Assembly: GCA_021300175.1 (NCBI GenBank)
Contig: JAJTIC010000011.1
Location: forward strand, 1 to 58,257
Direction of reading: 5' to 3'
DNA from: Pseudomonadota bacterium
GTDB taxonomy: Bacteria; Bdellovibrionota; Bdellovibrionia; Bdellovibrionales; Bdellovibrionaceae
Length of the DNA: 58,257 bases
Below are positions 43,382 to 51,159 of the stretch, one piece after another; position 1 is the first letter of the stretch; every line of letters begins with the position of its first letter. Position numbers and translations under genes: made by a program. The notes under the pieces are model-generated. The model did no database searches. It was not told the origin of the DNA and saw only the letters and a list, made by a program, of their open reading frames with translations.

Positions 43382-44483
43382 GAAACTGATCCTCTTGAAG
43401 GTCCTCGAAGGGGAATTGGTCGAGGGCTAAGTTCTTTGATTCTGGGCTAAATCCGGATATTCGGGTGGGTTGATTCTCCACCGGGGAGCTTTGAGGAGCG
43501 GAATTGAGCTTGCTGGTGCCCTTTCCCTGATGAGCTTTTGCCCTCAAAAATGCCCCAACCCAGACTGTCACTCAAGCACGGCCTTTATCCGCAAAGGCCA
43601 CTTTCGGATACGAAGAATCCATTTAAAGATCCGCAAATTTCAGTGCAAGTCCTGCAAAAGGATCTTCTCTTCCAGAACCACAAAGCCCGACTATCGCCAC
43701 AAGAAAATGGACCTCAACTTCAAACTCGCAAAATTGATTGTCGAAGGAAACTCTCTGAGATCCTGCAGCCGGATTCTGCAGCTATCTTACAGCAATACCT
43801 ATCGCAAGTTCCTGTGGCTCAAAAAGATCGTTGAGCTCCATAAAGACAAACTGAAATGCCGCACTCACAAGATCCAGTTTGATGAACTAGAAACCATTCA
43901 TCACACCAAGTGCAAGCCCCTGAGTGTCGCCCTCATCGTGAGTGAGGAGTACCTTCTTTTGGAAGCGCAAGTCGCTGAAATGCCTGCAAAAGGCAGACTT
44001 GCCGAAGTTTCACGGCGAAAATACGGAGTTCGGCAAGATCACAGAAAAGAAAAGCTCCGTGAGAGTTTCAAGAATCTCACAAAGAAACTGGTTTCTCCAC
44101 CAGAGGTTATTGAATCAGACCAGCGACCAGGGTACCGACAACTGGTTAAGGAGCACTTTCCGCAATCCCAGTACCTGCAGTACAATCGCTCTGAGAAAGA
44201 ACGCCTTCAAGCAAGGCTTCATGAAAAGCAAAACAAGAAAAAATTTGATCCACTATTTCCCATCAACCACAAGTGCGCCTTACTGCGAAGTCACATTAAA
44301 AGACTCACTCGAAGGAGTTGGTGTACAACCAAAAAACCTGAAAATCTTCAGCTCCATTTAGATATCTTCATCCTCATGCAGTTCGTGAAGTCCTTTTAAC
44401 ATCTGAAATGACACCTAAAGAGCTATCTTCGACTGCAGCCCTCCACCAATCCCCCTTCGAGGACCTTCAAGAGGATCAGTTTC
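43382..44483 (+). mobile_element. Insertion sequence, 1,102 bp, with 39-bp terminal inverted repeats
   Basis: Left end 43382-43420 and right end 44445-44483 are inverted repeats that differ at one base. The outer part reads GAAACTGATCCTCTTGAAGG, and the inner part ends GGGG(A/G)ATTGGT. One transposase gene fills the interior. No target duplication longer than 1 bp can be seen (left flank ...GATGTT, right flank TAAGCG...). The right end touches the stop codon of the diguanylate cyclase gene. The near-identity of the ends suggests an intact and fairly recent element. Confidence 0.95.
43530..44399 (+). CDS. Transposase with N-terminal zinc ribbon
   Basis: About 289 residues from the Met at 43530; the frame is open back to 43470 (TTG), so the start is uncertain. 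A zinc ribbon opens the protein (CPNPDCHSS ... CKSCKRIFSSRT). A helix-turn-helix-like part follows (GNSLRSCSRILQLSYSNTYR). Candidate DDE acidic residues are in IQFDELETIH and VIESDQRPGY, with a third acidic residue near the C-terminus. NHKCALLRSHIKRLTRRSWC and TTKKPENLQLHLDIFI form a conserved-looking C-terminal block. It resembles IS1-like or ISNCY-type transposases; exact family is not assigned. Confidence 0.85.
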   Translation: MSFCPQKCPNPDCHSSTAFIRKGHFRIRRIHLKIRKFQCKSCKRIFSSRTTKPDYRHKKMDLNFKLAKLIVEGNSLRSCSRILQLSYSNTYRKFLWLKKIVELHKDKLKCRTHKIQFDELETIHHTKCKPLSVALIVSEEYLLLEAQVAEMPAKGRLAEVSRRKYGVRQDHRKEKLRESFKNLTKKLVSPPEVIESDQRPGYRQLVKEHFPQSQYLQYNRSEKERLQARLHEKQNKKKFDPLFPINHKCALLRSHIKRLTRRSWCTTKKPENLQLHLDIFILMQFVKSF

Positions 44484-45598
44484 TAAGCGACGGATTCGTG
44501 AATGTGGGGAGCAATGGTGTACTTATCCCGTCCCGTCTTTTTGGATTCGTAGAGCGCTTCGTCGGCGCGCTTAAGCCACTTTTCAGGAGTTTCGTGGGGA
44601 AGCAATTGTGCAATTCCCACAGAAACCGTGAATGAAATGGTCTGACCATCTTGAACGAATTTTTCTTGGCGTATTTTCTTCAGAAGCTCTTCTGTTTTTT
44701 TAACTGCATGGCCAATATTGAAATCAGGAAGAATCACCACAAACTCTTCCCCACCAATGCGAGCGACAAAGTCCCCTTCCCGACTGAAGTGGTTCTTTAG
44801 CATTTTCACGACTTCCACGAGGATAAAATCACCGACGGCATGTCCGTAGTTATCATTGATATTCTTAAAGAAGTCGATGTCCAGGGCCAGCAAAGTGGCT
44901 TGCTTGTCATAAAGTCCGACCATCTGTGTGACTTGTTTTACTTTTTCATCAAAAGCTTTTCGATTAGCGGCTTTCGTGAGATGATCTTCTTGAGCTTTCT
45001 GACTGACATCCACCAATTGTCTCTTCACTTTGTCCAAATTGGATTTGAAGCTTTCAAGGCGTTTTGTTTTCTTTTCATCGCGACGAGTTTGGTATTCCAC
45101 ATAGGAATCAATAAAAAGACGAGCTTGATTTTTGAGGTCCACAATAGAGTTCGCTTCAACAGCGTCCTTCAATTGTTCAAGCTTCTGCTGAATCTGATAG
45201 TCAGACTGTTCTTGATCGCCCAGCTCATCGGCCAGTTGATCCACAAATTCCCAAATGATGGTGCGAAAATCATCGAAAGTCTTTTGAACATGAGAAAATT
45301 CGTCAATTCTGTACCTTTCAAAATGCTGGCGAAAGCGAAAGAGTGTTTTTTCTCGTTGAGCTTCGTTGCCCTCAAGAAGATTGCGAGCAAAAGTATCAAA
45401 AGTATCTCTGGATTTGCGAACGGGGTGCTGATCCATATCAAAAAGGTGTTTGCTATAGACGTCCATGACAAACAACAAAGTTGCCATTTCCTCGGAAAGC
45501 TGTGGTCCACCTTCTGACAGATCAGAGGCTGTTTGATACCCAGGCTCAGTTTTTGACCAGTTGATCTGCTCGACCAGTTTTTGCATCCATCTTTTCAA
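44483..45598 (-). CDS. Diguanylate cyclase (GGDEF protein)
   Basis: Makes c-di-GMP from two GTP. The start is set at TTG 45598, seven bases after GGAGG; ATG 45586 is the alternative. The protein (371 residues) has a helical N-terminal region of about 190 residues without clear homology and a C-terminal GGDEF domain. The active site is ARIGGEEFVVIL, with an intact inhibitory RxxD site just before (REGD). ALDIDFFKNINDNYGHAVGD is the metal/GTP-binding part. The stop codon TAG takes its G from the adjacent insertion sequence. Confidence 0.93.
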   Translation of the reverse strand: MKRWMQKLVEQINWSKTEPGYQTASDLSEGGPQLSEEMATLLFVMDVYSKHLFDMDQHPVRKSRDTFDTFARNLLEGNEAQREKTLFRFRQHFERYRIDEFSHVQKTFDDFRTIIWEFVDQLADELGDQEQSDYQIQQKLEQLKDAVEANSIVDLKNQARLFIDSYVEYQTRRDEKKTKRLESFKSNLDKVKRQLVDVSQKAQEDHLTKAANRKAFDEKVKQVTQMVGLYDKQATLLALDIDFFKNINDNYGHAVGDFILVEVVKMLKNHFSREGDFVARIGGEEFVVILPDFNIGHAVKKTEELLKKIRQEKFVQDGQTISFTVSVGIAQLLPHETPEKWLKRADEALYESKKTGRDKYTIAPHIHESVA

Positions 45599-45683
45599 AC
45601 AAGAACCTCCAAAGTCTGCTCGTTGACTATCGGTTGAATAAACCTTTGATTGAACTGTCTTTGGTCTTGTAGGATGACTCAAT

Positions 45684-46727
45684 ATGAGAACATGGATCAC
45701 AATTTTGTCTGCTGTTGGTGTTTTTACCTTAGGATGCTCTTCGCGGAACTATCAAGGACCAGTCTCGGAGCATTTTGATGGTAGAAAGTTCTCCAATCAA
45801 GGCGTCCGAAATGAAAAGAGCTTGTGGACAGTTTTAAAATGGCAAATCAATCGCAATGAAGTGCCGTGGCCTGAGAGAGTTGAGAATAAATACGTTTATC
45901 AGCCGACGGCCCTCCCGGATCCCGAGAAAGTCTTGGTCACTTTTGTCAATCATTCAACTTTCCTGATTCAATGGCGGGGTTTTAATATTCTCACAGATCC
46001 TGTTTGGGCTGAGCGAACAAGCCCTGTCAGTTTTGCTGGGCCCAGGCGCGTGAGGCCACCGGGAATCCCTTTTGATCAACTTCCACATATTGATTTGGTG
46101 GTGGTGACCCATAATCATTATGACCATCTTGATTTAGAAACTCTCAAAAAATTGAATCAGAAGTTCCGCCCTGAGTTTCGAGTAGCCCTCGGAGATGGAG
46201 CGCTCCTCAAGGAAAATGGGATTGAAAAGGTCAAAGAAATGGATTGGTTTCAAGCAGAGGATTTTCTGAAAGGGACGGAGGCCTTGGCGCTGACATTTGT
46301 GCCTGCCCATCATTGGTCAGGTCGTGGCCTTACGGATCGTTTCTTGAGTTTATGGGGAGCTTATGTTTTTTCAAATCGAGGAAAACATATTTTTTACGGA
46401 GGGGACACAGGGTATTCCTCTCACTTTTTAAGAATCAAAGAAAAGTTTTCAAAGTTTGAACTCGCTTTTTTACCCATCGGTGCTTATGAGCCGCGCTGGT
46501 TCATGAAAGAACATCATATGAATCCTGAAGAAGCAGTCCAAGCTTGGAAGGATATCGGAGGCCCGCCGACTCTGGGGATGCACTTTGGGACTTTCCCGTT
46601 GACCGATGAAGGACTCGAAGATCCGAGAAAAGATTTGGAATTGACCAAGCAAAAGCAAGGTCTTCCAGCGGACCTCTTTATTGCTCCCGATGAAGGTCAA
46701 ACCTATCAATACCAAATAGGTCCTTAA
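45684..46727 (+). CDS. MBL-fold metallohydrolase lipoprotein (NAPE-PLD-like)
   Basis: A 347-residue protein with lipobox VFTLGC (Cys18). Metal-binding motif HNHYDHLD with later His (VPAHHWSGR), Asp (FYGGDTGYSS) and His (MHFGTF). This arrangement is close to the NAPE-hydrolysing phospholipase-D-like MBL group, suggesting a phosphodiester lipid substrate in the envelope. The gene is divergent from the GGDEF gene, with about 85 bp between the starts. Its last 50 nt overlap the convergent pseudouridine synthase gene. Confidence 0.9.
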   Translation: MRTWITILSAVGVFTLGCSSRNYQGPVSEHFDGRKFSNQGVRNEKSLWTVLKWQINRNEVPWPERVENKYVYQPTALPDPEKVLVTFVNHSTFLIQWRGFNILTDPVWAERTSPVSFAGPRRVRPPGIPFDQLPHIDLVVVTHNHYDHLDLETLKKLNQKFRPEFRVALGDGALLKENGIEKVKEMDWFQAEDFLKGTEALALTFVPAHHWSGRGLTDRFLSLWGAYVFSNRGKHIFYGGDTGYSSHFLRIKEKFSKFELAFLPIGAYEPRWFMKEHHMNPEEAVQAWKDIGGPPTLGMHFGTFPLTDEGLEDPRKDLELTKQKQGLPADLFIAPDEGQTYQYQIGP

Positions 46728-47415
46728 TCTGCTCCCAGCGGGGATTTTTGGGAGCGATGACGGAGACGTCTCCGATCTTGAGACTCGTGGCTCTTAAAAG
46801 AAGGCCTGGAATTTGAAGAGTCTCTCGAAAAAATCGGTTGTGATGAGAGTCACCATGGTAACGGTCACCAATCATGGGATGGGACAAGCGATTGAGGTGC
46901 CTCCGAATTTGGTGATACCTTCCAGTCCGAGGGACTGCCGACAAAATTGAGTACCTCGCTGTAGAAAATTTTTTACCCACAGGCTGATTCACTTCAACTT
47001 GAGCTATTTTTTTGAATTCCGTCACAGCATTGACGAGGTCTCCAGTGGAATCTAATTCTAAGGGAATTTCGCAAGTGTGTCCGTCTGAAAAGTACCCTCT
47101 GCAGACTGTGACATAAGATTTTTCCCACTGGTTCTCTGAAAACTGAGGAGAGTGCTTTTGAGCCGAAGCGGAACTCTTTGCGAAAGCAAGACAACCACTC
47201 GTTCCCACATCCAATCGATGCAAAGGATACAATTTTGTTTTCACCTGATCTTCAAGCCGGAAAAGCGCAATAAATTCTCGAGGAACTTTACGGATCTTGT
47301 CTTCAGGCGGATGAACAAAAAATCCACTGGGCTTATCCACAATAAGAAGTTCTTCATTTTCAAAAAGAACTGGAATCGGCAGCGAAGGATCTGCGTCAAA
47401 GTGCGGTTCAAACAT
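46678..47415 (-). CDS. RluA-family pseudouridine synthase (TruC-like)
   Basis: Isomerises uridine in tRNA or rRNA. A 245-residue protein with no S4 domain. Active-site motif HRLDVGTSG with the catalytic Asp, early LLIVDKPSGFFVHP and late TGRYHQIRRHLNRLSHPMIGD (in part). Length and the tRNA-type HRLDxxTSG suit TruC, but the exact RNA target cannot be settled by eye. Confidence 0.9.
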   Translation of the reverse strand: MFEPHFDADPSLPIPVLFENEELLIVDKPSGFFVHPPEDKIRKVPREFIALFRLEDQVKTKLYPLHRLDVGTSGCLAFAKSSASAQKHSPQFSENQWEKSYVTVCRGYFSDGHTCEIPLELDSTGDLVNAVTEFKKIAQVEVNQPVGKKFSTARYSILSAVPRTGRYHQIRRHLNRLSHPMIGDRYHGDSHHNRFFRETLQIPGLLLRATSLKIGDVSVIAPKNPRWEQIKDLFGIDRFDLHREQ

Positions 47416-47458
47416 AAAAAGGCTTTACCAGAAAGGGCTCTTAAGTATCAATAACTCT

Positions 47459-48502
47459 ATGTCAAATCTCAAATATTTTAAGAGTTCTCTGTGGGTGACT
47501 TTCTTTGGTTTGATTCTATCTGCTGGCGTTGGTCATTACTATGGTGGGACTACAGCTGCGGCAGTTCAGGCTCTTTTTCTGTGCTTTGTTCTATCGATTC
47601 TTGAAGTTTCGATCTCCTTCGATAACGCTGTAGTGAATGCCACTGTCTTAAGAAACATGACTCCTGTCTGGCAAAAGAGGTTCATCACCTGGGGAATCCT
47701 GATTGCCGTGTTTGGAATGCGATTAGTGTTCCCGCTTTTGATCGTGGCCGTGGTTGCTCACTTGGGGCCCATTGAAGCTTTGAAGCTTGCGGCATTTGAT
47801 CCCCAAAAGTACGCCGAAATCATGATGAGTGTGCACCATGAAGTGGCTGCTTATGGTGGAAGCTTTTTGATGCTGGTCGCTTTGAAATATTTTTTCGATG
47901 CTGAAAAAGATGTGCACTGGATTCAGGTCATTGAAAGGCCACTTTCAAAGCTAGGTCGACTGGAAGCCATTGAAGTGGGAGTGGTGCTCTTGTTTTTGTA
48001 CTTCATGAGTCTTGAACTTCCAGTTTTGGAGCAGACAAGTTTCCTGATTGCTGGGATTTTTGGAATCATCACATTTTTGGCGGTGGAAGGTATTGGGACC
48101 TTTCTTCAGGTTCCAGAAGGTGGCCAAGTGGACCTGGCTAAAGCATCCATGGGTATGTTTCTTTACTTAGAAGTGCTGGATGCTTCTTTTTCTTTTGATG
48201 GTGTGATCGGCGCTTTTGCGATCACGAATAACTTGTTTTTGATTGCCATTGGTCTTGGGATTGGCGCTATGTTTGTTCGAAGTCTCACCATCATGATGGT
48301 CGATAAAGGAACCTTAGATGCATTTAGATACCTTGAGCACGGAGCTTTTTGGGCCGTCGGTGCTTTGGCCACGATGATGTTTCTTGATGTGGTGATCCAT
48401 GTCCCTGAGTGGATGACAGGCCTCATTGGAGGAGTCTTTATTGGTCTTTCGATTTATTCATCTCACCGGTATCGCCTCGGTGCTGAGACTCGATCTCCTT
48501 AG
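47459..48502 (+). CDS. DUF475 (TerC-like) integral membrane protein
   Basis: A 347-residue protein with about nine membrane spans. Two inverted-repeat halves carry the related acidic motifs EVSISFDNAVVNA and LDASFSFDGVIGAFAIT, typical of DUF475/TerC-like proteins, which are thought to move divalent metal ions. No SD is evident before the ATG. It converges on a small reverse-strand gene, with a 65-nt overlap at the ends. Confidence 0.9.
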   Translation: MSNLKYFKSSLWVTFFGLILSAGVGHYYGGTTAAAVQALFLCFVLSILEVSISFDNAVVNATVLRNMTPVWQKRFITWGILIAVFGMRLVFPLLIVAVVAHLGPIEALKLAAFDPQKYAEIMMSVHHEVAAYGGSFLMLVALKYFFDAEKDVHWIQVIERPLSKLGRLEAIEVGVVLLFLYFMSLELPVLEQTSFLIAGIFGIITFLAVEGIGTFLQVPEGGQVDLAKASMGMFLYLEVLDASFSFDGVIGAFAITNNLFLIAIGLGIGAMFVRSLTIMMVDKGTLDAFRYLEHGAFWAVGALATMMFLDVVIHVPEWMTGLIGGVFIGLSIYSSHRYRLGAETRSP

Positions 48503-48608
48503 CCACTTTCCCTTGGATGCCCACCCATTCCGGCAGAAAATAAGCAATTGCTAAAAAAGCAATTGTGACAAACACAAACAGCACAACCAGCGCAATAATC
48601 ACTTCCAC
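48438..48608 (-). CDS. 56-residue single-span membrane protein
   Basis: A small gene that is easy to miss. It starts with GTG 17 bp after the deacetylase gene, with AAAGGA eight bases ahead. The protein begins MEVIIALVVLFVFVTIAFLA and IAYFLPEWVG: one long membrane span, then a charged cytoplasmic tail (KVAKEIESQHRGDTGEMNKS). The stop TAA falls inside the opposite-strand DUF475 gene. No family recognised. Operonic with the upstream gene. Confidence 0.6.
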   Translation of the reverse strand: MEVIIALVVLFVFVTIAFLAIAYFLPEWVGIQGKVAKEIESQHRGDTGEMNKSKDQ

Positions 48609-48625
48609 TCAAGAATCCTTTGGTT

Positions 48626-49549
48626 TTAAGACCAGTCGAGATCAGTGAAGATCTCGCGAGCCACTCCGTATGTGTTAGCATAAGCCCTCACACTCAGGTC
48701 AATGGGTTTTGCGTAACCGCCTCCAAGGGCTAAAGAAACTGGGATGTTTTGTCTTGCAGCGAGCTCGAGGACTTTTCGATCTCGTTCCTTGAGGCCTTCA
48801 AAAGTCATGTTCAGTTTCCCCAAGACATCTTCTTTGAGGGGATCAACACCCATTTGGTAAAAAATGAAATCAGGATTAAAATCCATGACTCGAGGAAGAG
48901 CTTGACCAAGGGCGCTCAAAAATTCTTCATCGCCAGCACCATCAGGAAGCCCAATATCCAAAGTGGAAGGAACTTTTTTGAAGGGATAATTTTTTTCCCC
49001 ATGCAAAGATAAGAGAAAGACCCGAGGATCTTCAGAGAGTATACTGGAGTTCCCATTACCCTGGTGAACATCTAGATCAATAATGGCAATTCTCTTTTTG
49101 AAGCCATTTTTTAAAAGATATTTTGTCGCAACGGCAATATCATTAAACACACAATAACCTTCACCGCGGTCGAAGTGAGCATGATGAGTGCCACCAGCCA
49201 GATTGCCTGAGAAGCCATTTTCCAGAGCCGAAAGAGCGGCTCCCAGAGCACCTCCCACGGTGGCACAAGAGCGATAGAAAAGACCTGGGCTCCAAGGAAA
49301 TCCAATGCGCTGAAGGATGGAATTTTCTATGGTGCCCTCTTTCATTTTTTGGATGTACTGCGGATCATGGGCCAGAGACAGAGTCTCAGGAAGTGCGAGC
49401 GGGCTTTCTTGCAGATGGTGGGGTTTGAGGATCTCCTGAGTGAGGAGTAAATCCCTGAGCATTCCGTACTTCTCCATGGGAAAACGATGCCCCTCCGGAA
49501 GGGGAAGTGTGTAATGATCAGAATAAAATACTCGCAGGACTTTCTTCAT
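48626..49549 (-). CDS. Histone-deacetylase-family hydrolase
   Basis: A 307-residue zinc amidohydrolase of the arginase/deacetylase fold. The site shows the tandem histidines of AGGTHHAHFDRGEGYCVFND, zinc ligands Asp and His in IIDLDVHQGNG and a second Asp in YQMGVDPL, plus LALGGGYAK near the end. Bacterial members deacetylate small molecules such as acetoin or polyamines, or acetyl-lysine; the substrate is unknown here. It is divergent from rlmE with 47 bp between starts. Confidence 0.93.
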   Translation of the reverse strand: MKKVLRVFYSDHYTLPLPEGHRFPMEKYGMLRDLLLTQEILKPHHLQESPLALPETLSLAHDPQYIQKMKEGTIENSILQRIGFPWSPGLFYRSCATVGGALGAALSALENGFSGNLAGGTHHAHFDRGEGYCVFNDIAVATKYLLKNGFKKRIAIIDLDVHQGNGNSSILSEDPRVFLLSLHGEKNYPFKKVPSTLDIGLPDGAGDEEFLSALGQALPRVMDFNPDFIFYQMGVDPLKEDVLGKLNMTFEGLKERDRKVLELAARQNIPVSLALGGGYAKPIDLSVRAYANTYGVAREIFTDLDWS

Positions 49550-49596
49550 AGCTGCTCACTTGATCTCAAGGGGAGCATCTGTTAGAGCTACCCCCC

Positions 49597-50190
49597 ATGG
49601 CCTATAACCCCAAAGATCATTACTTCAAAAAAGCGAAAGAGCAAAACTTTGCTGCTCGAAGTGTCTTTAAACTGGAAGAAATTGATCAAAAACTGAAATT
49701 AATCAAACCAGGAAACCGAATCTTGGATCTCGGAGCAAGTCCGGGAAGCTGGTCTCAGTATTGTTCTCAGAAAGTCGGACCTTCGGGCCAAATCCTCGGG
49801 GTGGATCTTTCGCCCGTGACAGTGAAGCTTCCAAATGCTCAGTTTATCCAAGCGGATTTGAGAGATCTCAATCTCGAGCAAGTGTTCATTGAAAAAGGCT
49901 TCCCGCCGCCATTTGATTTAGTAATCTCTGATATGGCCCCAAAGACCACAGGAATTCGTGTGACTGATCAGGCTCGCAGTTTCGAGCTTTGCGAACTCGC
50001 TCTCGAAACAGCACGTAAGTTTTGTAAGCCCCACGGGCATTTTATTTGTAAACTTTTTCACTCCGATGATTTTCAAAAGTTAAAGAAAGATATTCTCGGT
50101 TCTTTCGAAAAATTTGAAGCGATCAAACCTGATAGCACCCGAAAAATTAGCAAAGAAATATTTCTGATCGGGATCAAAAAGAAGTCGTGA
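49597..50190 (+). CDS. rlmE: 23S rRNA 2'-O-methyltransferase RlmE (RrmJ/FtsJ family)
   Basis: Methylates U2552 in the 23S rRNA A loop using SAM. 197 residues. KDHYFKKAKEQNFAARSVFKLEEIDQK (in part) matches the N-terminal helix with catalytic Lys; SAM motif LDLGASPGSWSQYC; catalytic Asp in VISDMAPKTTG; catalytic Lys in FICKLF. Size and motifs fit. The last bases overlap the next gene (GTGA). Confidence 0.93.
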   Translation: MAYNPKDHYFKKAKEQNFAARSVFKLEEIDQKLKLIKPGNRILDLGASPGSWSQYCSQKVGPSGQILGVDLSPVTVKLPNAQFIQADLRDLNLEQVFIEKGFPPPFDLVISDMAPKTTGIRVTDQARSFELCELALETARKFCKPHGHFICKLFHSDDFQKLKKDILGSFEKFEAIKPDSTRKISKEIFLIGIKKKS

Positions 50191-50825
50191 AGATTTACTT
50201 GCAGAATTCTCATTGGGTGATTGTCGAAAAACCAGCCGATGTTTTATCAGTTCCGGGGCGATTCCCTGACAGAGATGAACGGCCTGTCCTTGGAAAACTC
50301 CTTGAGAAAGAGCTCGGCTGTCAAATTTTCCCAGTTCATCGTTTGGATTATGAAGTTTCGGGAATTATGATTTTTGCCCTCACGCCGCAGGCTCATCGGG
50401 GATTGAATCGAGGCTTCGAGAAAAAGCTCATCACCAAAGTTTATCAGGCGGTGACAGATCGTCCGTCGGGAATTTCTTTAGGTGAGAAACAAACTTGGAA
50501 GTGCAAAGTTCTTCGGGGAAAAAAAAGATCTTATGAGTCTCCAGCGGGGGATTTAGCCATCACTGAAGCGTTAAAGCAGGAAGAAAAAGGTCCTTATTCA
50601 TTATGGAGACTTGTTCCCATCACAGGGAGAAGCCATCAATTGAGATATGAAATGTATCGCCATCAAATTCCGATTCTGGGTGATACACTTTATGGAGGAT
50701 CTCCTTGGGCACAACCGGGTATCGCTCTCAAAGCATTGCAGTTGGATTTTTCGCAGCTGCCTGAGCGTGAAGAATTAGAGCTTCCTAGGACGATCGATAG
50801 TACCAGCGACCCGCTTGTTTTCTAA
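50187..50825 (+). CDS. RluA-family pseudouridine synthase
   Basis: A 212-residue synthase starting with GTG that overlaps the rlmE stop by 4 nt. Active site VHRLDYEVSGIMIFA with the catalytic Asp (HRLDxxxSG), and ITGRSHQLRYEMYRHQIPILGD near the end. Shorter than most RluA proteins and with no S4 domain. Paired with rlmE it probably modifies rRNA. Its 3' end overlaps the convergent YchJ-type gene by 41 nt. Confidence 0.9.
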   Translation: MKIYLQNSHWVIVEKPADVLSVPGRFPDRDERPVLGKLLEKELGCQIFPVHRLDYEVSGIMIFALTPQAHRGLNRGFEKKLITKVYQAVTDRPSGISLGEKQTWKCKVLRGKKRSYESPAGDLAITEALKQEEKGPYSLWRLVPITGRSHQLRYEMYRHQIPILGDTLYGGSPWAQPGIALKALQLDFSQLPEREELELPRTIDSTSDPLVF

Positions 50826-51159
50826 ACTTAGACTTTTCAGAGTGGACTTTTGTTTCGCCTTTGATTTGATAGTGAGCTCTAAATTCTATTTTGCCTTTGT
50901 TGCCTTCTTCAGAGCTGTCAATAATTTCAAGTCCCGTGAACGTTACTTCCTTCATCCATTCAATATTCATTTGATGAACACGAGGGTCGCGAATTTGGGG
51001 ATCCGTTGTTTCCCAAAGATAATCTGGCAGATGTTTCACAAAGGCACTGTAGCGCGACTTCATCAGCGCCAGTGCCGTGGGTGCTGCATGCTCTTCAAAA
51101 TTCTCGTGGTATGGGCCGCAGCAGGATTGATAAGAATCACTTCCGCAAGGGCACTTCAT
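50785..51159 (-). CDS. YchJ-family (UPF0225) SEC-C motif protein
   Basis: A 124-residue protein. It opens with the zinc-binding SEC-C motif (CPCGSDSYQSCCGPYH), followed by the family segment PTALALMKSRYSAFVKHLPDYLWETT (in pieces) and a SnoaL/NTF2-like C-terminal fold with KGKIEFRAHYQIKG. Function of the family is not established. The start overlaps the ABC-F stop by 4 nt. Confidence 0.92.
   Translation of the reverse strand: MKCPCGSDSYQSCCGPYHENFEEHAAPTALALMKSRYSAFVKHLPDYLWETTDPQIRDPRVHQMNIEWMKEVTFTGLEIIDSSEEGNKGKIEFRAHYQIKGETKVHSEKSKFRKQAGRWYYRSS

Noticed and set aside
48499-48681. Cysteine-rich 60-codon minus-strand frame
   Set aside because: It overlaps the end of the deacetylase gene in another frame; the membrane-protein frame at 48438-48608 explains the region better.
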